From Streptomyces sp. NWU339 (lineage in GTDB: Bacteria; Actinomycetota; Actinomycetes; Streptomycetales; Streptomycetaceae), in NCBI RefSeq assembly GCF_003143855.1, contig NZ_QFRK01000013.1, positions 62,091 through 126,090 of the forward strand: a stretch of 64,000 nucleotides of DNA. Reading direction: 5' to 3'. The position numbers and the translations under genes were made by a program. The notes below the pieces were generated by a model. That model was not told the origin of the DNA. It made no database searches and saw only the letters and a program-made list of their open reading frames with translations. How positions within the stretch are numbered: position 1 is the first letter of the stretch; each line of letters opens with the position of its first letter. Below, piece after piece: positions 24,425 to 35,949 of the stretch.

Positions 24425-25633
24425 CTACAGACCCGCCGCCTTGCGCAGCGCGTCCACGCGGTCGGTGCGCTCCCAGGTGAAGTCGGGCAGCTCTCGGCCG
24501 AAGTGGCCGTATGCGGCGGTCTGGGCGTAGATCGGGCGGAGCAGGTCCAGGTCGCGGATGATGGCGGCCGGACGGAGGTCGAACACCTCGTCGATCGCCC
24601 GCTCGATCAGCTCGGTGTCGACCTTGGCGGTGCCGAAGGTCTCCACGAACAGACCGACCGGCTCGGCCTTGCCGATGGCGTACGCCACCTGGACCTCGCA
24701 GCGGGCGGCCAGGCCGGCCGCGACCACGTTCTTGGCGACCCAGCGCATGGCGTACGCCGCCGAGCGGTCCACCTTGGAGGGGTCCTTGCCGGAGAAGGCG
24801 CCGCCGCCGTGCCGGGCCATGCCGCCGTAGGTGTCGATGATGATCTTGCGGCCGGTGAGGCCCGCGTCGCCCATCGGTCCGCCGATCTCGAAGCGGCCGG
24901 TGGGGTTGACCAGCAGACGGTACGTCTCGGTGTCCAGCTTGATGCCCTCGTCCAGCAGCGCCTTCAGCTCCGGCTCCACGACGAACTCGCGGATGTCCGG
25001 GGCGAGCAGCGACTCCAGGTCGATGTCGGAGGCGTGCTGGGAGGAGACGACCACGGTGTCGAGGCCGACCGCCTTGTCGCCGTCGTACTCGATGGTGACC
25101 TGGGTCTTGCCGTCCGGGCGCAGGTAGGGGATCGTGCCGTTCTTGCGCACGTCGGACAGGCGCTTGGACAGGCGGTGGGCGAGGAAGATCGGCAGCGGCA
25201 TCAGCGTCGGCGTCTCGTCCGTCGCGTAGCCGAACATCAGGCCCTGGTCCCCGGCGCCCTGCCGGTCCAGCTCGTCCTCGTCTCCCTCGACCCGGTTCTC
25301 ATACGCGGTGTCGACACCCTGCGCGATGTCCGGCGACTGGGACCCGATCGACACCGACACGCCGCAGGAGGCACCGTCGAAGCCCTTCTTCGAGGAGTCG
25401 TAGCCGATCTCCAGGATCTTCTCCCGCACCAGCTGCGGGATCGGCGCGTAAGCCTTGGTCGTGACCTCTCCGGCCACGTGCACCAGGCCGGTGGTGATCA
25501 GGGTCTCGACGGCGACGCGCGAGGTCGGGTCCTCGCGGAGCAGTGCGTCAAGAATGGTGTCGCTGATCTGGTCAGCGATCTTGTCGGGGTGACCCTCGGT
25601 CACGGACTCCGAGGTGAAGAGACGACGGGACAC
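24425..25633 (-). CDS. metK: S-adenosylmethionine synthase
   Basis: A 402-residue enzyme making SAM from methionine and ATP. The motifs are intact: SVTEGHPDKIADQISD at the N-terminus, GAGDQGLMFGYA (ATP binding) and GGGAFSGKDPSKVDRSAAY (P-loop-like). GTG 25633 has GGGAG four bases upstream. The frame is open to 25693, but that extension is Pro/Ala-rich and not family-like. SAM supply matters for secondary metabolism and sporulation in Streptomyces. The 236-base gap to coaBC probably holds its promoter. I saw no convincing SAM riboswitch there. Confidence 0.96.
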   Translation of the reverse strand: MSRRLFTSESVTEGHPDKIADQISDTILDALLREDPTSRVAVETLITTGLVHVAGEVTTKAYAPIPQLVREKILEIGYDSSKKGFDGASCGVSVSIGSQSPDIAQGVDTAYENRVEGDEDELDRQGAGDQGLMFGYATDETPTLMPLPIFLAHRLSKRLSDVRKNGTIPYLRPDGKTQVTIEYDGDKAVGLDTVVVSSQHASDIDLESLLAPDIREFVVEPELKALLDEGIKLDTETYRLLVNPTGRFEIGGPMGDAGLTGRKIIIDTYGGMARHGGGAFSGKDPSKVDRSAAYAMRWVAKNVVAAGLAARCEVQVAYAIGKAEPVGLFVETFGTAKVDTELIERAIDEVFDLRPAAIIRDLDLLRPIYAQTAAYGHFGRELPDFTWERTDRVDALRKAAGL

Positions 25634-25869
25634 AACGCTCCCTGGGGTTGCAGCGGCTGCTGGCTGATCATTGATGGACGGCGGGGGCTGCACCTCACGC
25701 CGTCCGTGGAACAGTTTATCTGTCGCGCCTCGCCGCGGGGCCCCCTGTCTCGCCTCTCGGGAGCTCCGTGGCCTGCGGCACGGGCATTCTGCCCATGCCG
25801 AGGCGGGTTGGCCAGAGGCGCCACGCCCCGGCGGGCGGCGTTTCCGGTCCGCACACAGGACGTTCCCGT

Positions 25870-27072
25870 TCAGCCCAGGCGTCCGGCCACCAGGTCCCAG
25901 ACCGTGTCGGCCAGGGCTTCCTTGGGGCCGTGGGCCACGGGCGTCTCGCTGCCGTCGGCCCCCAGCACCACCGCCTCGTTCTCCTCCGAGCCGAACGTCT
26001 TGCGCTCGCCGACCTCATTGACCACGAGCAGATCGCAGCCCTTGCGCTTCAGCTTGGCGCGGCCGTTGGCGAGTACGTCGTCCGTCTCCGCGGCGAAGCC
26101 CACGATCACCTGTCCGGGGCGGGCCCGGTCGGCGGAGATCTCGGCGAGGATGTCCGGGTTGCGCACCAGGGTGACGGGCTCGGGTTCCTGGCCGTCCTTC
26201 TTCTTGATCTTGCCGGCCGCGTAGGCCGCGGGCCGGAAGTCGGCGACGGCGGCGGCCATGACCACCGCGTCGGCGTCGGCGGCGGCGCGCAGCACTTCCG
26301 CACGCAGCTCCACGGCGGTCCCGACGGGGACCACGTCGACCCCCGCGGGGTCGGGCAGGGACGCGTTGGCGGCGATCAGCGTGACGCGCGCGCCCCGCGC
26401 GGCGGCGGTACGGGCGAGGGCGTAGCCCTGCTTGCCGGAGGAGCGGTTGCCGAGGAAGCGGACCGGGTCGAGGGGCTCGCGGGTACCGCCGGCGCTGACC
26501 ACGACATGCCGTCCCTCGAGGTCGGGCTCGGCCGCGCCCCGGGCCAGCACCCGGCGGCAGACCTCGAATATCTCGCCGGGGTCGGGCAGCCGGCCCTTGC
26601 CGGTGTCCACGCCGGTGAGCCGGCCGACCGCCGGTTCGATGACGACGGCACCGCGTCGGCGCAGGATCGCCACGTTCTCCCGGGTGGCCGGGTGCTCCCA
26701 CATCTCGGTGTGCATGGCGGGGGCGAAGACCACCGGGCAGCGGGCGGTGAGCAGGGTGTTGGTGAGGAGGTCGTCGGCCAGACCGTGCGCCGCCTTCGCC
26801 AGTATGTCCGCGGTGGCCGGGGCGACGACCACCAGGTCGGCCTGCTGCCCGATGCGGACGTGCGGCACCTCGTGGACGTCGTCCCAGACCTCGGTGGTGA
26901 CCGGGTTCCCGGAGAGCGCGGACCAGGTGGCGGCGCCGACGAAGTGCAGTGCGGAGGTGGTGGGGACGACACGCACGTCGTGCCCCGACTCCGTCAGCCG
27001 CCTGAGCAGCTCACAGGCCTTGTAGGCGGCGATGCCGCCGGTGACGCCCAGAACGACCTTCGGCTTGTCCAC
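25870..27072 (-). CDS. coaBC: Bifunctional phosphopantothenoylcysteine decarboxylase/synthetase
   Basis: A 400-residue CoA-biosynthesis enzyme. The N-terminal CoaC half (about 1-180) is an FMN-dependent decarboxylase with VTGGIAAYKACELLRRL, the PASANT-like motif VVAPATADILAKAAHGLADD and the mobile-flap Cys in GLADDLLTNTLLTARCPVV. The C-terminal CoaB half (about 190-400) ligates cysteine to phosphopantothenate using CTP (VVVSAGGTREPLDPVRFLGN and NRSSGKQGYALA). GTG 27072 has GGAGAGAC directly upstream, and the longer frame is not protein-like. It is downstream of rpoZ and separated from it by a strong hairpin. Confidence 0.95.
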   Translation of the reverse strand: MDKPKVVLGVTGGIAAYKACELLRRLTESGHDVRVVPTTSALHFVGAATWSALSGNPVTTEVWDDVHEVPHVRIGQQADLVVVAPATADILAKAAHGLADDLLTNTLLTARCPVVFAPAMHTEMWEHPATRENVAILRRRGAVVIEPAVGRLTGVDTGKGRLPDPGEIFEVCRRVLARGAAEPDLEGRHVVVSAGGTREPLDPVRFLGNRSSGKQGYALARTAAARGARVTLIAANASLPDPAGVDVVPVGTAVELRAEVLRAAADADAVVMAAAVADFRPAAYAAGKIKKKDGQEPEPVTLVRNPDILAEISADRARPGQVIVGFAAETDDVLANGRAKLKRKGCDLLVVNEVGERKTFGSEENEAVVLGADGSETPVAHGPKEALADTVWDLVAGRLG

Positions 27073-27180
27073 GTCTCTCCGTCCCTCTCCGGTTGTCCGG
27101 CTCCCGTGCGCGCCTCGGACGGGCGCACACCTCTCATGCTGCACCACAGCGGGGAACGGCCCCCACGCCCCCAACAAGAC

Positions 27181-27213
27181 CACAGGCCCGGCAGCCGTGC
27201 TGCCGGGCCTGTG
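27181..27213 (-). terminator. 14-bp hairpin after rpoZ
   Basis: CACAGGCCCGGCAG (27181-27194) and CTGCCGGGCCTGTG (27200-27213) form a perfect 14-bp stem with a 5-base loop, 70 bases after the rpoZ stop. It should end the sIHF-gmk-rpoZ transcripts before coaBC. Confidence 0.8.
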
Positions 27214-27283
27214 GAAAAGTCGGTTGAGAGCCGCTGATACGACGTTGCGACTGCAGTACCGAACGACTGTGCGACGGTGCGAC

Positions 27284-27556
27284 TTACTGAGCGGGGCCTT
27301 CGACGGCCTCGGAGGTCAGCAGTCCCGCGTTGATCTCACGCAGGGCGATCGAGAGCGGCTTCTCGTGGACGTGGGTGTCGACGAGGGGACCGACGTACTC
27401 GAGGAGCCCTTCACCGAGCTGCGAGTAGTACGCGTTGATCTGGCGAGCCCGCTTGGCCGCGTAGATCACGAGGCTGTACTTCGAGTCCGTGGCCTCGAGA
27501 AGCTCGTCGATCGGCGGGTTGATGATGCCCTCGGGCGTGGAGATGGAAGAGGACAC
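27284..27556 (-). CDS. rpoZ: RNA polymerase omega subunit
   Basis: A 90-residue protein with the omega core PPIDELLEATDSKYSLVIYAAKRARQINAYY. It binds beta-prime and aids RNA polymerase assembly. In Streptomyces, loss of omega impairs differentiation and antibiotic production. GTG 27556 is preceded by GGAAGG. It follows gmk by 83 bases on the same strand, the common gmk-rpoZ order. Confidence 0.95.
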   Translation of the reverse strand: MSSSISTPEGIINPPIDELLEATDSKYSLVIYAAKRARQINAYYSQLGEGLLEYVGPLVDTHVHEKPLSIALREINAGLLTSEAVEGPAQ

Positions 27557-27639
27557 GCTCTACCTTCCGATGGATGGGAAAGATGGGTGCAGATGAGGTC
27601 TGCGTGATCGTGGGACGGCCGCTGGGGAAACGCTGACGA

Positions 27640-28233
27640 TCACACGACGTTCATCAAGGCTAGCAGCTCGCGCGCCACGTCCTCGACGGAGGTGTTGACC
27701 AGGGTCGTGTCGAACTCCGGCTCGGCGGCCAGTTCGATCTTCGCGGCCTCCAGCCGGCGCTCGACCACCTCGGGCGACTCGGTGCCCCTGCCCGTGAGCC
27801 GGCGCACCAGCTCCTCCCAGGAGGGAGGGGCCAGGAACACCAGCTGGGCCTCGGGCATGGACGTACGGACCTGCCGGGCGCCCTGGAGGTCGATCTCCAG
27901 GAGGACGGGCAGGCCCGACTCCAGGTGCTCCAGCACCGCCGCGCGGGGGGTGCCGTAGCGGTTGCCCGCGAACTCGGCCCACTCCAGCAGCTCACCGTTG
28001 GCGATCAGCTTGTCCATCTCGTCGTCGGTGACGAAGAAGTAGTGGACCCCGTGCTGTTCCCCCGGGCGCGGCTTGCGGGTCGTCGCCGACACCGAGAGCC
28101 AGACCTCGGGGTGGGCCTTGCGCATATGGGCGACGACCGTGCTCTTGCCGACCCCCGAGGGGCCGGAGAGCACGGTCAGCCGCGGACGAGCGTCCGGGGG
28201 TACGGGGGTCGTCCCCCGGGGTGTTGCAGCCAT
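27640..28233 (-). CDS. gmk: Guanylate kinase
   Basis: A 197-residue enzyme phosphorylating GMP to GDP. It has the P-loop GPSGVGKST near residues 24-32, the GMP-binding SVSATTRKPRPGEQHGVHYF and the lid region with RLTGRGTESPEVVERRL. ATG 28233 (MAATPRGTTP) is preferred over a longer frame because it matches the family length. It sits between sIHF (60 bases upstream) and rpoZ, so the three probably share transcripts. Confidence 0.95.
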   Translation of the reverse strand: MAATPRGTTPVPPDARPRLTVLSGPSGVGKSTVVAHMRKAHPEVWLSVSATTRKPRPGEQHGVHYFFVTDDEMDKLIANGELLEWAEFAGNRYGTPRAAVLEHLESGLPVLLEIDLQGARQVRTSMPEAQLVFLAPPSWEELVRRLTGRGTESPEVVERRLEAAKIELAAEPEFDTTLVNTSVEDVARELLALMNVV

Positions 28234-28293
28234 ACGGCGATTATTCCAGCAATCCCGGGGTGCCCGGGACGCTGGTCCCGGACCGCCCGGCAC

Positions 28294-28617
28294 TCAGGAG
28301 CCGGTGCTGCCGAACTCGCGCTCCAGGGAGGCGATCTGGTTGGAGCCGAGGCCACGCACCCGGCGGCTCTCCGAGATGCCCAGTCGCTCCATGATCTGCT
28401 TGGCGCGGACTTTGCCCACGCCCGGCAGGGACTCGAGCAGCGCGGAGACCTTCATCTTGCCGATGACGTCGTTCTCCTGGCCCTGCTTGATGACCTCGTG
28501 GAGGGAGGCACCGGAGTGCTTGAGTCGATTCTTGACCTCGGCCCGCTCCCGGCGAGCCGCGGCGGCCTTTTCGAGCGCGGCTGCGCGCTGTTCAGGGGTA
28601 AGGGGCGGAAGAGCCAC
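28294..28617 (-). CDS. sihF: Integration host factor-like nucleoid protein sIHF
   Basis: A 107-residue basic, helical protein that starts VALPPLTPEQRAAALEKAAA and contains the helix-two-turn-helix SLPGVGKVRAKQIMERLGIS. This is the actinobacterial mIHF/sIHF family, which binds DNA without sequence specificity, affects supercoiling and chromosome compaction, and influences sporulation and antibiotic production. It is unrelated to E. coli IHF. GTG 28617 has GAGGTGA seven bases upstream, and the family length excludes the longer frame. Its promoter probably lies in 28618-28874. Confidence 0.93.
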   Translation of the reverse strand: MALPPLTPEQRAAALEKAAAARRERAEVKNRLKHSGASLHEVIKQGQENDVIGKMKVSALLESLPGVGKVRAKQIMERLGISESRRVRGLGSNQIASLEREFGSTGS

Positions 28618-28874
28618 GCCTACGTCACCTCGGATGTCGAACTGTCGGATACGGACCGGTGAGGAACCTGGTCGCCCCACACCTGGGAGCCACGGGCACC
28701 ACACGCTTACCCGTTCACTCTCCGTCGGAGACTAGCGGCCAACTCCGTCAGAGTCAGCGAGAACAGCGGAAAAGTCCAGGTCAGCCTTGACCGGAACAGA
28801 CATTTAGGGCTAATCGCCCCGGATTTGTCGCCGTATCCAGGCCTCGGCGGGCTCCTGCGTCCCTCGTCGGAGGC

Positions 28875-29720
28875 TCAAGCCGGTGTCACGGCCGCCCTGA
28901 TCTCCTCCGCGAACCGCTCCGTGGCGTCACGCAGCGCGACCACATCGGCACCGTGGCGCAACACGCCCCGGCTCACGCTCGGCACGACGTTGCGCACCGC
29001 CTTCCCGAAGACCGCCGGGAGATCCGCCGCCGTGGCCCCCTGGGCGCCGATACCGGGCGCGAGAAGCGGACCGTTGATGTCCAGGTCGTACGACGACAGG
29101 TCGCCGAGCGTCGCGCCGACCACCGCGCCGAAGGACCCCAGGGGCGCCTCCCCCGCGTTCTCGGCGGCCAGGTGGGCGAGCACGGTCGCCGCGACGCTGC
29201 GCCCGTCGGGACGCACCGCGTGCTGCACCTCGCCGCCCTCCGGGTTGGAGGTCAGCGCCAGGACGAACAGTCCCGCGCCGTTCTCCCGGGCCGTCTCCAC
29301 CGCCGGGCTCAGCGAGCCGTAGCCGAGGTAGGGGGAGACGGTCAGCGCGTCCGAGAACAGCGGGGAGCCCCGGTGCAGGAAGGACTCGGCGTAGGCCGCC
29401 ATGGTCGAGCCGATGTCGCCGCGCTTGGCGTCCATGACGACCAGCGCGCCGGCCTCCCGCGCCTCGGCGACCGACCTCTCCAGGACCGCGATGCCGCGTG
29501 AGCCGAAGCGCTCGAAGAACGCGCTCTGCGGCTTGAGCACGGCGACCCGGTCCGCGACCGCCTCGACGACCGTGCGGCTGAACCGCTCCAGTCCGGCCAC
29601 GTCGTCGTTCAGGCCCCATTCGGCGAGCAGGGAGGCGTGGGGGTCGATGCCGACGCACAGCGGGCCGCGCGCGTCCATGGCGCGGCGCAGGCGCACGCCG
29701 AAGGGGTCGAGTCCGCTCAT
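28875..29720 (-). CDS. pyrF: Orotidine 5'-phosphate decarboxylase (type 2)
   Basis: A 281-residue enzyme converting OMP to UMP, the last step of de novo UMP synthesis. It has LCVGIDPHASLLAEWGL near the N-terminus and the catalytic VVMDAKRGDIGSTMAAYAES. The length and DAKRGD spacing fit the longer type 2 family of Actinobacteria. The ATG overlaps the pyrD stop (ATGA), so the two are coupled. It is the last gene of the pyr operon. Confidence 0.95.
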   Translation of the reverse strand: MSGLDPFGVRLRRAMDARGPLCVGIDPHASLLAEWGLNDDVAGLERFSRTVVEAVADRVAVLKPQSAFFERFGSRGIAVLERSVAEAREAGALVVMDAKRGDIGSTMAAYAESFLHRGSPLFSDALTVSPYLGYGSLSPAVETARENGAGLFVLALTSNPEGGEVQHAVRPDGRSVAATVLAHLAAENAGEAPLGSFGAVVGATLGDLSSYDLDINGPLLAPGIGAQGATAADLPAVFGKAVRNVVPSVSRGVLRHGADVVALRDATERFAEEIRAAVTPA

Positions 29721-30823
29721 GCCGTCTTCCTCACGTCGGCGCCCACCGCGTCGGCGAGCGTGCTGTACGGGCTGGTGCGCAGCCGCGCGGCGAGTCCCTT
29801 GTGGACGGCACGGCTCCAGAAGGGGCCCTCGTAGATGAGGGCGCTGTAGCCCTGGACCAGCGTGGCGCCGGCCAGGATGCGCTGCCAGGCGTCCTCGGCG
29901 CTCTCGATGCCGCCGACTCCGATCAGGGTGATCCGGTCCCCCACGCGCGCGTACAGGCGGCGCAGCACCTCCAGGGAGCGTGCCTTGAGCGGAGCACCGG
30001 ACAGGCCCCCGGCCTCCGCGACCAGGGCGGGCTCGGAGGCCAGGGAGAGCTCCGCGCGCGCGATGGTGGTGTTGGTGGCGATGATCCCGTCCAGGCCGAG
30101 TTCCACGGCGAGGTCGGCGACCGTGTCGATGTCCTCGTCGGCGAGATCGGGAGCGATCTTGACCAGCAGCGGCACCCGGCGGCCGGGGGCGCTGCGGTCG
30201 GCGGCCTCGCGGACGGCGCTCAGCAGCGGGCGCAGCCGGTCCGCGGCCTGGAGGTCGCGCAGCCCCGGCGTGTTCGGGGAGGAGACGTTGACCACCAGGT
30301 AGTCGGCGTACGGTGCCAGCCGTTCGGCGGACTTCACGTAGTCCGCGACGGCCTCGTCCTCCGGTACCGCCTTGGTCTTGCCGATGTTGACGCCCACCAC
30401 GGTCCGGAAGACGGGTGTGCGGGAGGCCAGGCGGGCGGCGACGGCCAGCGAGCCCTCGTTGTTGAATCCCATGCGGTTGATCAGCGCCCGGTCCGGCACC
30501 AGCCGGAACAGCCGCTTGCCGGGGTTTCCGGGCTGCGGTTCCCCGGTCACCGTGCCGATCTCGACATGGTCGAAACCGAGCATCGCCATCCCGTCGACGC
30601 CGACGGCGTTCTTGTCGAAGCCGGCGGCGAGTCCGAAGGGGCTGTGCAGACGCAGCCCGAACGCCTCGGTGCGCAGTTCCTTGATCCGGGGGGCGAGCAC
30701 GGCGGCGACGAAGGTGCGCAGCACGGGGATGCCCGCGACGCGGCGGATCCAGCGGAAGGCCAGCCGGTGGGCCCGCTCCGGGTCCATGCGCTGGAAGATC
30801 AGACGGAAGAAGTACGTGTACAT
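29717..30823 (-). CDS. pyrD: Dihydroorotate dehydrogenase (quinone), class 2
   Basis: A 368-residue FMN enzyme oxidising dihydroorotate to orotate. An N-terminal helical extension (MYTYFFRLIFQRMDPERAHR) marks the membrane-associated, quinone-dependent class 2 type. Core motifs include FGLAAGFDKNAVGVDGMAMLG, NRMGFNNEGS, VNVSSPNTPGLRDLQ with the catalytic Ser, and VGVGGIESAEDAW near the FMN phosphate site. It is 74 bases downstream of carB with a hairpin between, and overlaps pyrF by four bases. Confidence 0.95.
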   Translation of the reverse strand: MYTYFFRLIFQRMDPERAHRLAFRWIRRVAGIPVLRTFVAAVLAPRIKELRTEAFGLRLHSPFGLAAGFDKNAVGVDGMAMLGFDHVEIGTVTGEPQPGNPGKRLFRLVPDRALINRMGFNNEGSLAVAARLASRTPVFRTVVGVNIGKTKAVPEDEAVADYVKSAERLAPYADYLVVNVSSPNTPGLRDLQAADRLRPLLSAVREAADRSAPGRRVPLLVKIAPDLADEDIDTVADLAVELGLDGIIATNTTIARAELSLASEPALVAEAGGLSGAPLKARSLEVLRRLYARVGDRITLIGVGGIESAEDAWQRILAGATLVQGYSALIYEGPFWSRAVHKGLAARLRTSPYSTLADAVGADVRKTA

Positions 30824-30854
30824 CGGGTGTCCTGTCCCAGGTGGTCCTCATGAA

Positions 30855-30884
30855 GAGGGGGACACCGTTGACGGTGTCCCCCTC
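30855..30884 (-). terminator. Hairpin between carB and pyrD
   Basis: GAGGGGGACACCGT (30855-30868) and ACGGTGTCCCCCTC (30871-30884) form a 13-14 bp stem in the 74-base gap inside the pyr operon. It may be a partial terminator, lowering pyrDF relative to carAB, or an RNA-processing site. Confidence 0.6.
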
Positions 30885-30897
30885 CGGCGGCTCGGCC

Positions 30898-34198
<3,301 letters not shown>

Positions 34199-34206
<8 letters not shown>

Positions 34207-35380
34207 GCTGGCCCTCCATCAGGGATACGAAGCGGTCGAACAGGTAGGCGGCGTCGTGCGGGCCCGCCGCCGCTTCCGGGTGGTACTGGACGCTGAAGGC
34301 CGGCCGGTCGAGCAGGCGGAGCCCCTCCACCACGTTGTCGTTGAGGCAGACGTGGGACACCTCCACCCGGCCGAACGGGGTGTCGGAGACCTTGTCGAGC
34401 GGGGCGTCGACGGCGAAGCCGTGGTTGTGCGAGGTGACCTCGACCTTGCCCGTCGCACGGTCCTGCACCGGCTGGTTGATGCCGCGGTGGCCGTACTTCA
34501 GCTTGTAGGTGCCGAAGCCGAGGGCTCGGCCGAGGATCTGGTTGCCGAAGCAGATCCCGAAGAGCGGGGTGCCGCGCTCCAGGACGCCCCTCATCACGGA
34601 GACGGGGTGGTCGGCGGTGGCGGGGTCGCCGGGGCCATTGGAGAAGAACACCCCGTCGGGGTTGACGGCGTAGACGTCGTCGAGGGTGGCGCTCGCGGGC
34701 AGGACGTGCACCTCGATGCCGCGCTGTGTCATGCGCTGGGCGGTCATGCCCTTGATGCCGAGGTCGATGGCGGCGACGGTGAACTTCGCGGTGCCGACCG
34801 GGAGGGCAGCGCCGTCGGGGCCGACGGCGGGGACGACGTACGGCTCGGTGGTGGCTACCTCGGCGGCGAGGTCGGCGCCCTTCATCTCGGGGGCTTCCCG
34901 CACGTCGGCCAGCAGCGCGGCGTCGTCCCGTACGGCGTCGCCGCTGAAGATGCCGACGCGCATGGCGCCCCGTTCCCGCAGGTGCCGGGTCAGCGCGCGG
35001 GTGTCGATGCCGCTGATGCCGACGACGCCCTGGGCGGCGAGCTCCTCGTCCAGGGCGCGGCGGGAGCGCCAGTTGGACGGCACGCGCGCGGGGTCGCGCA
35101 CGACGTAGCCGGCGACCCAGATCCGCTGGGACTCGGGGTCGTCGTCGTTGACGCCGGTGTTGCCGACGTGCGGCGTGGTCATCACGACGACCTGGCGGTG
35201 GTAGGACGGGTCGGTGAGGGTCTCCTGGTAGCCGGTCATCCCGGTGGAGAACACCGCTTCGCCGAAGGTCTCCCCCACCGCCCCGTAGGCACGGCCGCGG
35301 AAGACCCGGCCGTCCTCCAGGACGAGTACGGCGGGAAGCACCTTCTTGCGAGAGGTGGTTCCCCGGGTGGAGGTTGTCAT
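34199..35380 (-). CDS. carA: Carbamoyl-phosphate synthase small subunit
   Basis: A 393-residue glutamine amidotransferase subunit. Its N-terminal CPSase domain includes LVLEDGRVFRGRAYGA and FSTGMTGYQETLTDPSY, and the class I glutaminase domain has the catalytic Cys in LFGICFGNQILGRALG and His-Glu in FSVQYHPEAAAGPHD. It supplies ammonia to CarB. ATG 35380 overlaps the stop of the preceding 190-residue membrane protein (ATGA). The far longer frame upstream is not real. Confidence 0.97.
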
Positions 35381-35949
35381 CGTTCGGCGCCTTCCGTTGT
35401 GACGTTCGTCTTGCTCATGGAGTTGATGGCCGGGACCCACTCGTTGTGGTCGGCCGCGTGGTCGAAGCGGAAGCCGGAGTCGATCAGCCGCTCGCCGTGT
35501 GCCCAGGTGACGACGAGCAGACCGCCCTCGGTGAGCACCTTGCCGGCGATGCCCTTGTCGAGCCGGGCCCCGCGCAGCGCGTCGGCCGGGACGAAGAAGT
35601 CGCCGGCTCCGGGGCGTACGACGTCCAGGCCCGCGTCGGTGAGGGTGAGCTCCACCCGGCTGCGGGTGCCCAGGCCGTGCGCCACGATGCGGTCGAGCCA
35701 CTGACCGGCGGTGGTGGAGCCGTGGTAGCGGCCGCTCGCGCTCAGTTTCGCCGGGCCGGGGTCGTCCGGGGTCGTGGGCAGCCCGGGGAGGTCGCCCTGG
35801 AGGGTGCCGCGCCACTTCCAGCCCTCGCGCATCAGCCAGTAGACGAGCGCGACGAAGAGGGCGAGTCCGACGACCCAGCCGATCCTGGCCGCCCAGTCGG
35901 TCACTTCCGCCGATCGTTTCTCGGCGGCCAGCAGGATTACAGGTGTCAC
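35377..35949 (-). CDS. Small membrane-anchored PH-like protein in the pyr operon
   Basis: A 190-residue protein with one membrane helix (IGWVVGLALFVALVYWLM, about residues 23-40) and a cytoplasmic domain of about 130 residues. The domain is rich in beta-strand patterns (VELTLTDAGLDVVRPG, GLLVVTWAHGERLIDSGFRF) and resembles PH-like fold proteins annotated in Actinobacteria. It is coupled at both ends: its GTG overlaps the pyrC stop (GTGA) and its stop overlaps the carA start (ATGA). I know of no established function. Its position suggests a part in pyrimidine synthesis, such as scaffolding or membrane association, but this is inference. Confidence 0.82.
   Translation of the reverse strand: MTPVILLAAEKRSAEVTDWAARIGWVVGLALFVALVYWLMREGWKWRGTLQGDLPGLPTTPDDPGPAKLSASGRYHGSTTAGQWLDRIVAHGLGTRSRVELTLTDAGLDVVRPGAGDFFVPADALRGARLDKGIAGKVLTEGGLLVVTWAHGERLIDSGFRFDHAADHNEWVPAINSMSKTNVTTEGAER

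Noticed and set aside
25634..25869. SAM riboswitch upstream of metK
   Set aside because: I looked for a structured leader with the conserved cores of known SAM riboswitches and saw none that I could support by eye. A covariance-model search would be decisive.
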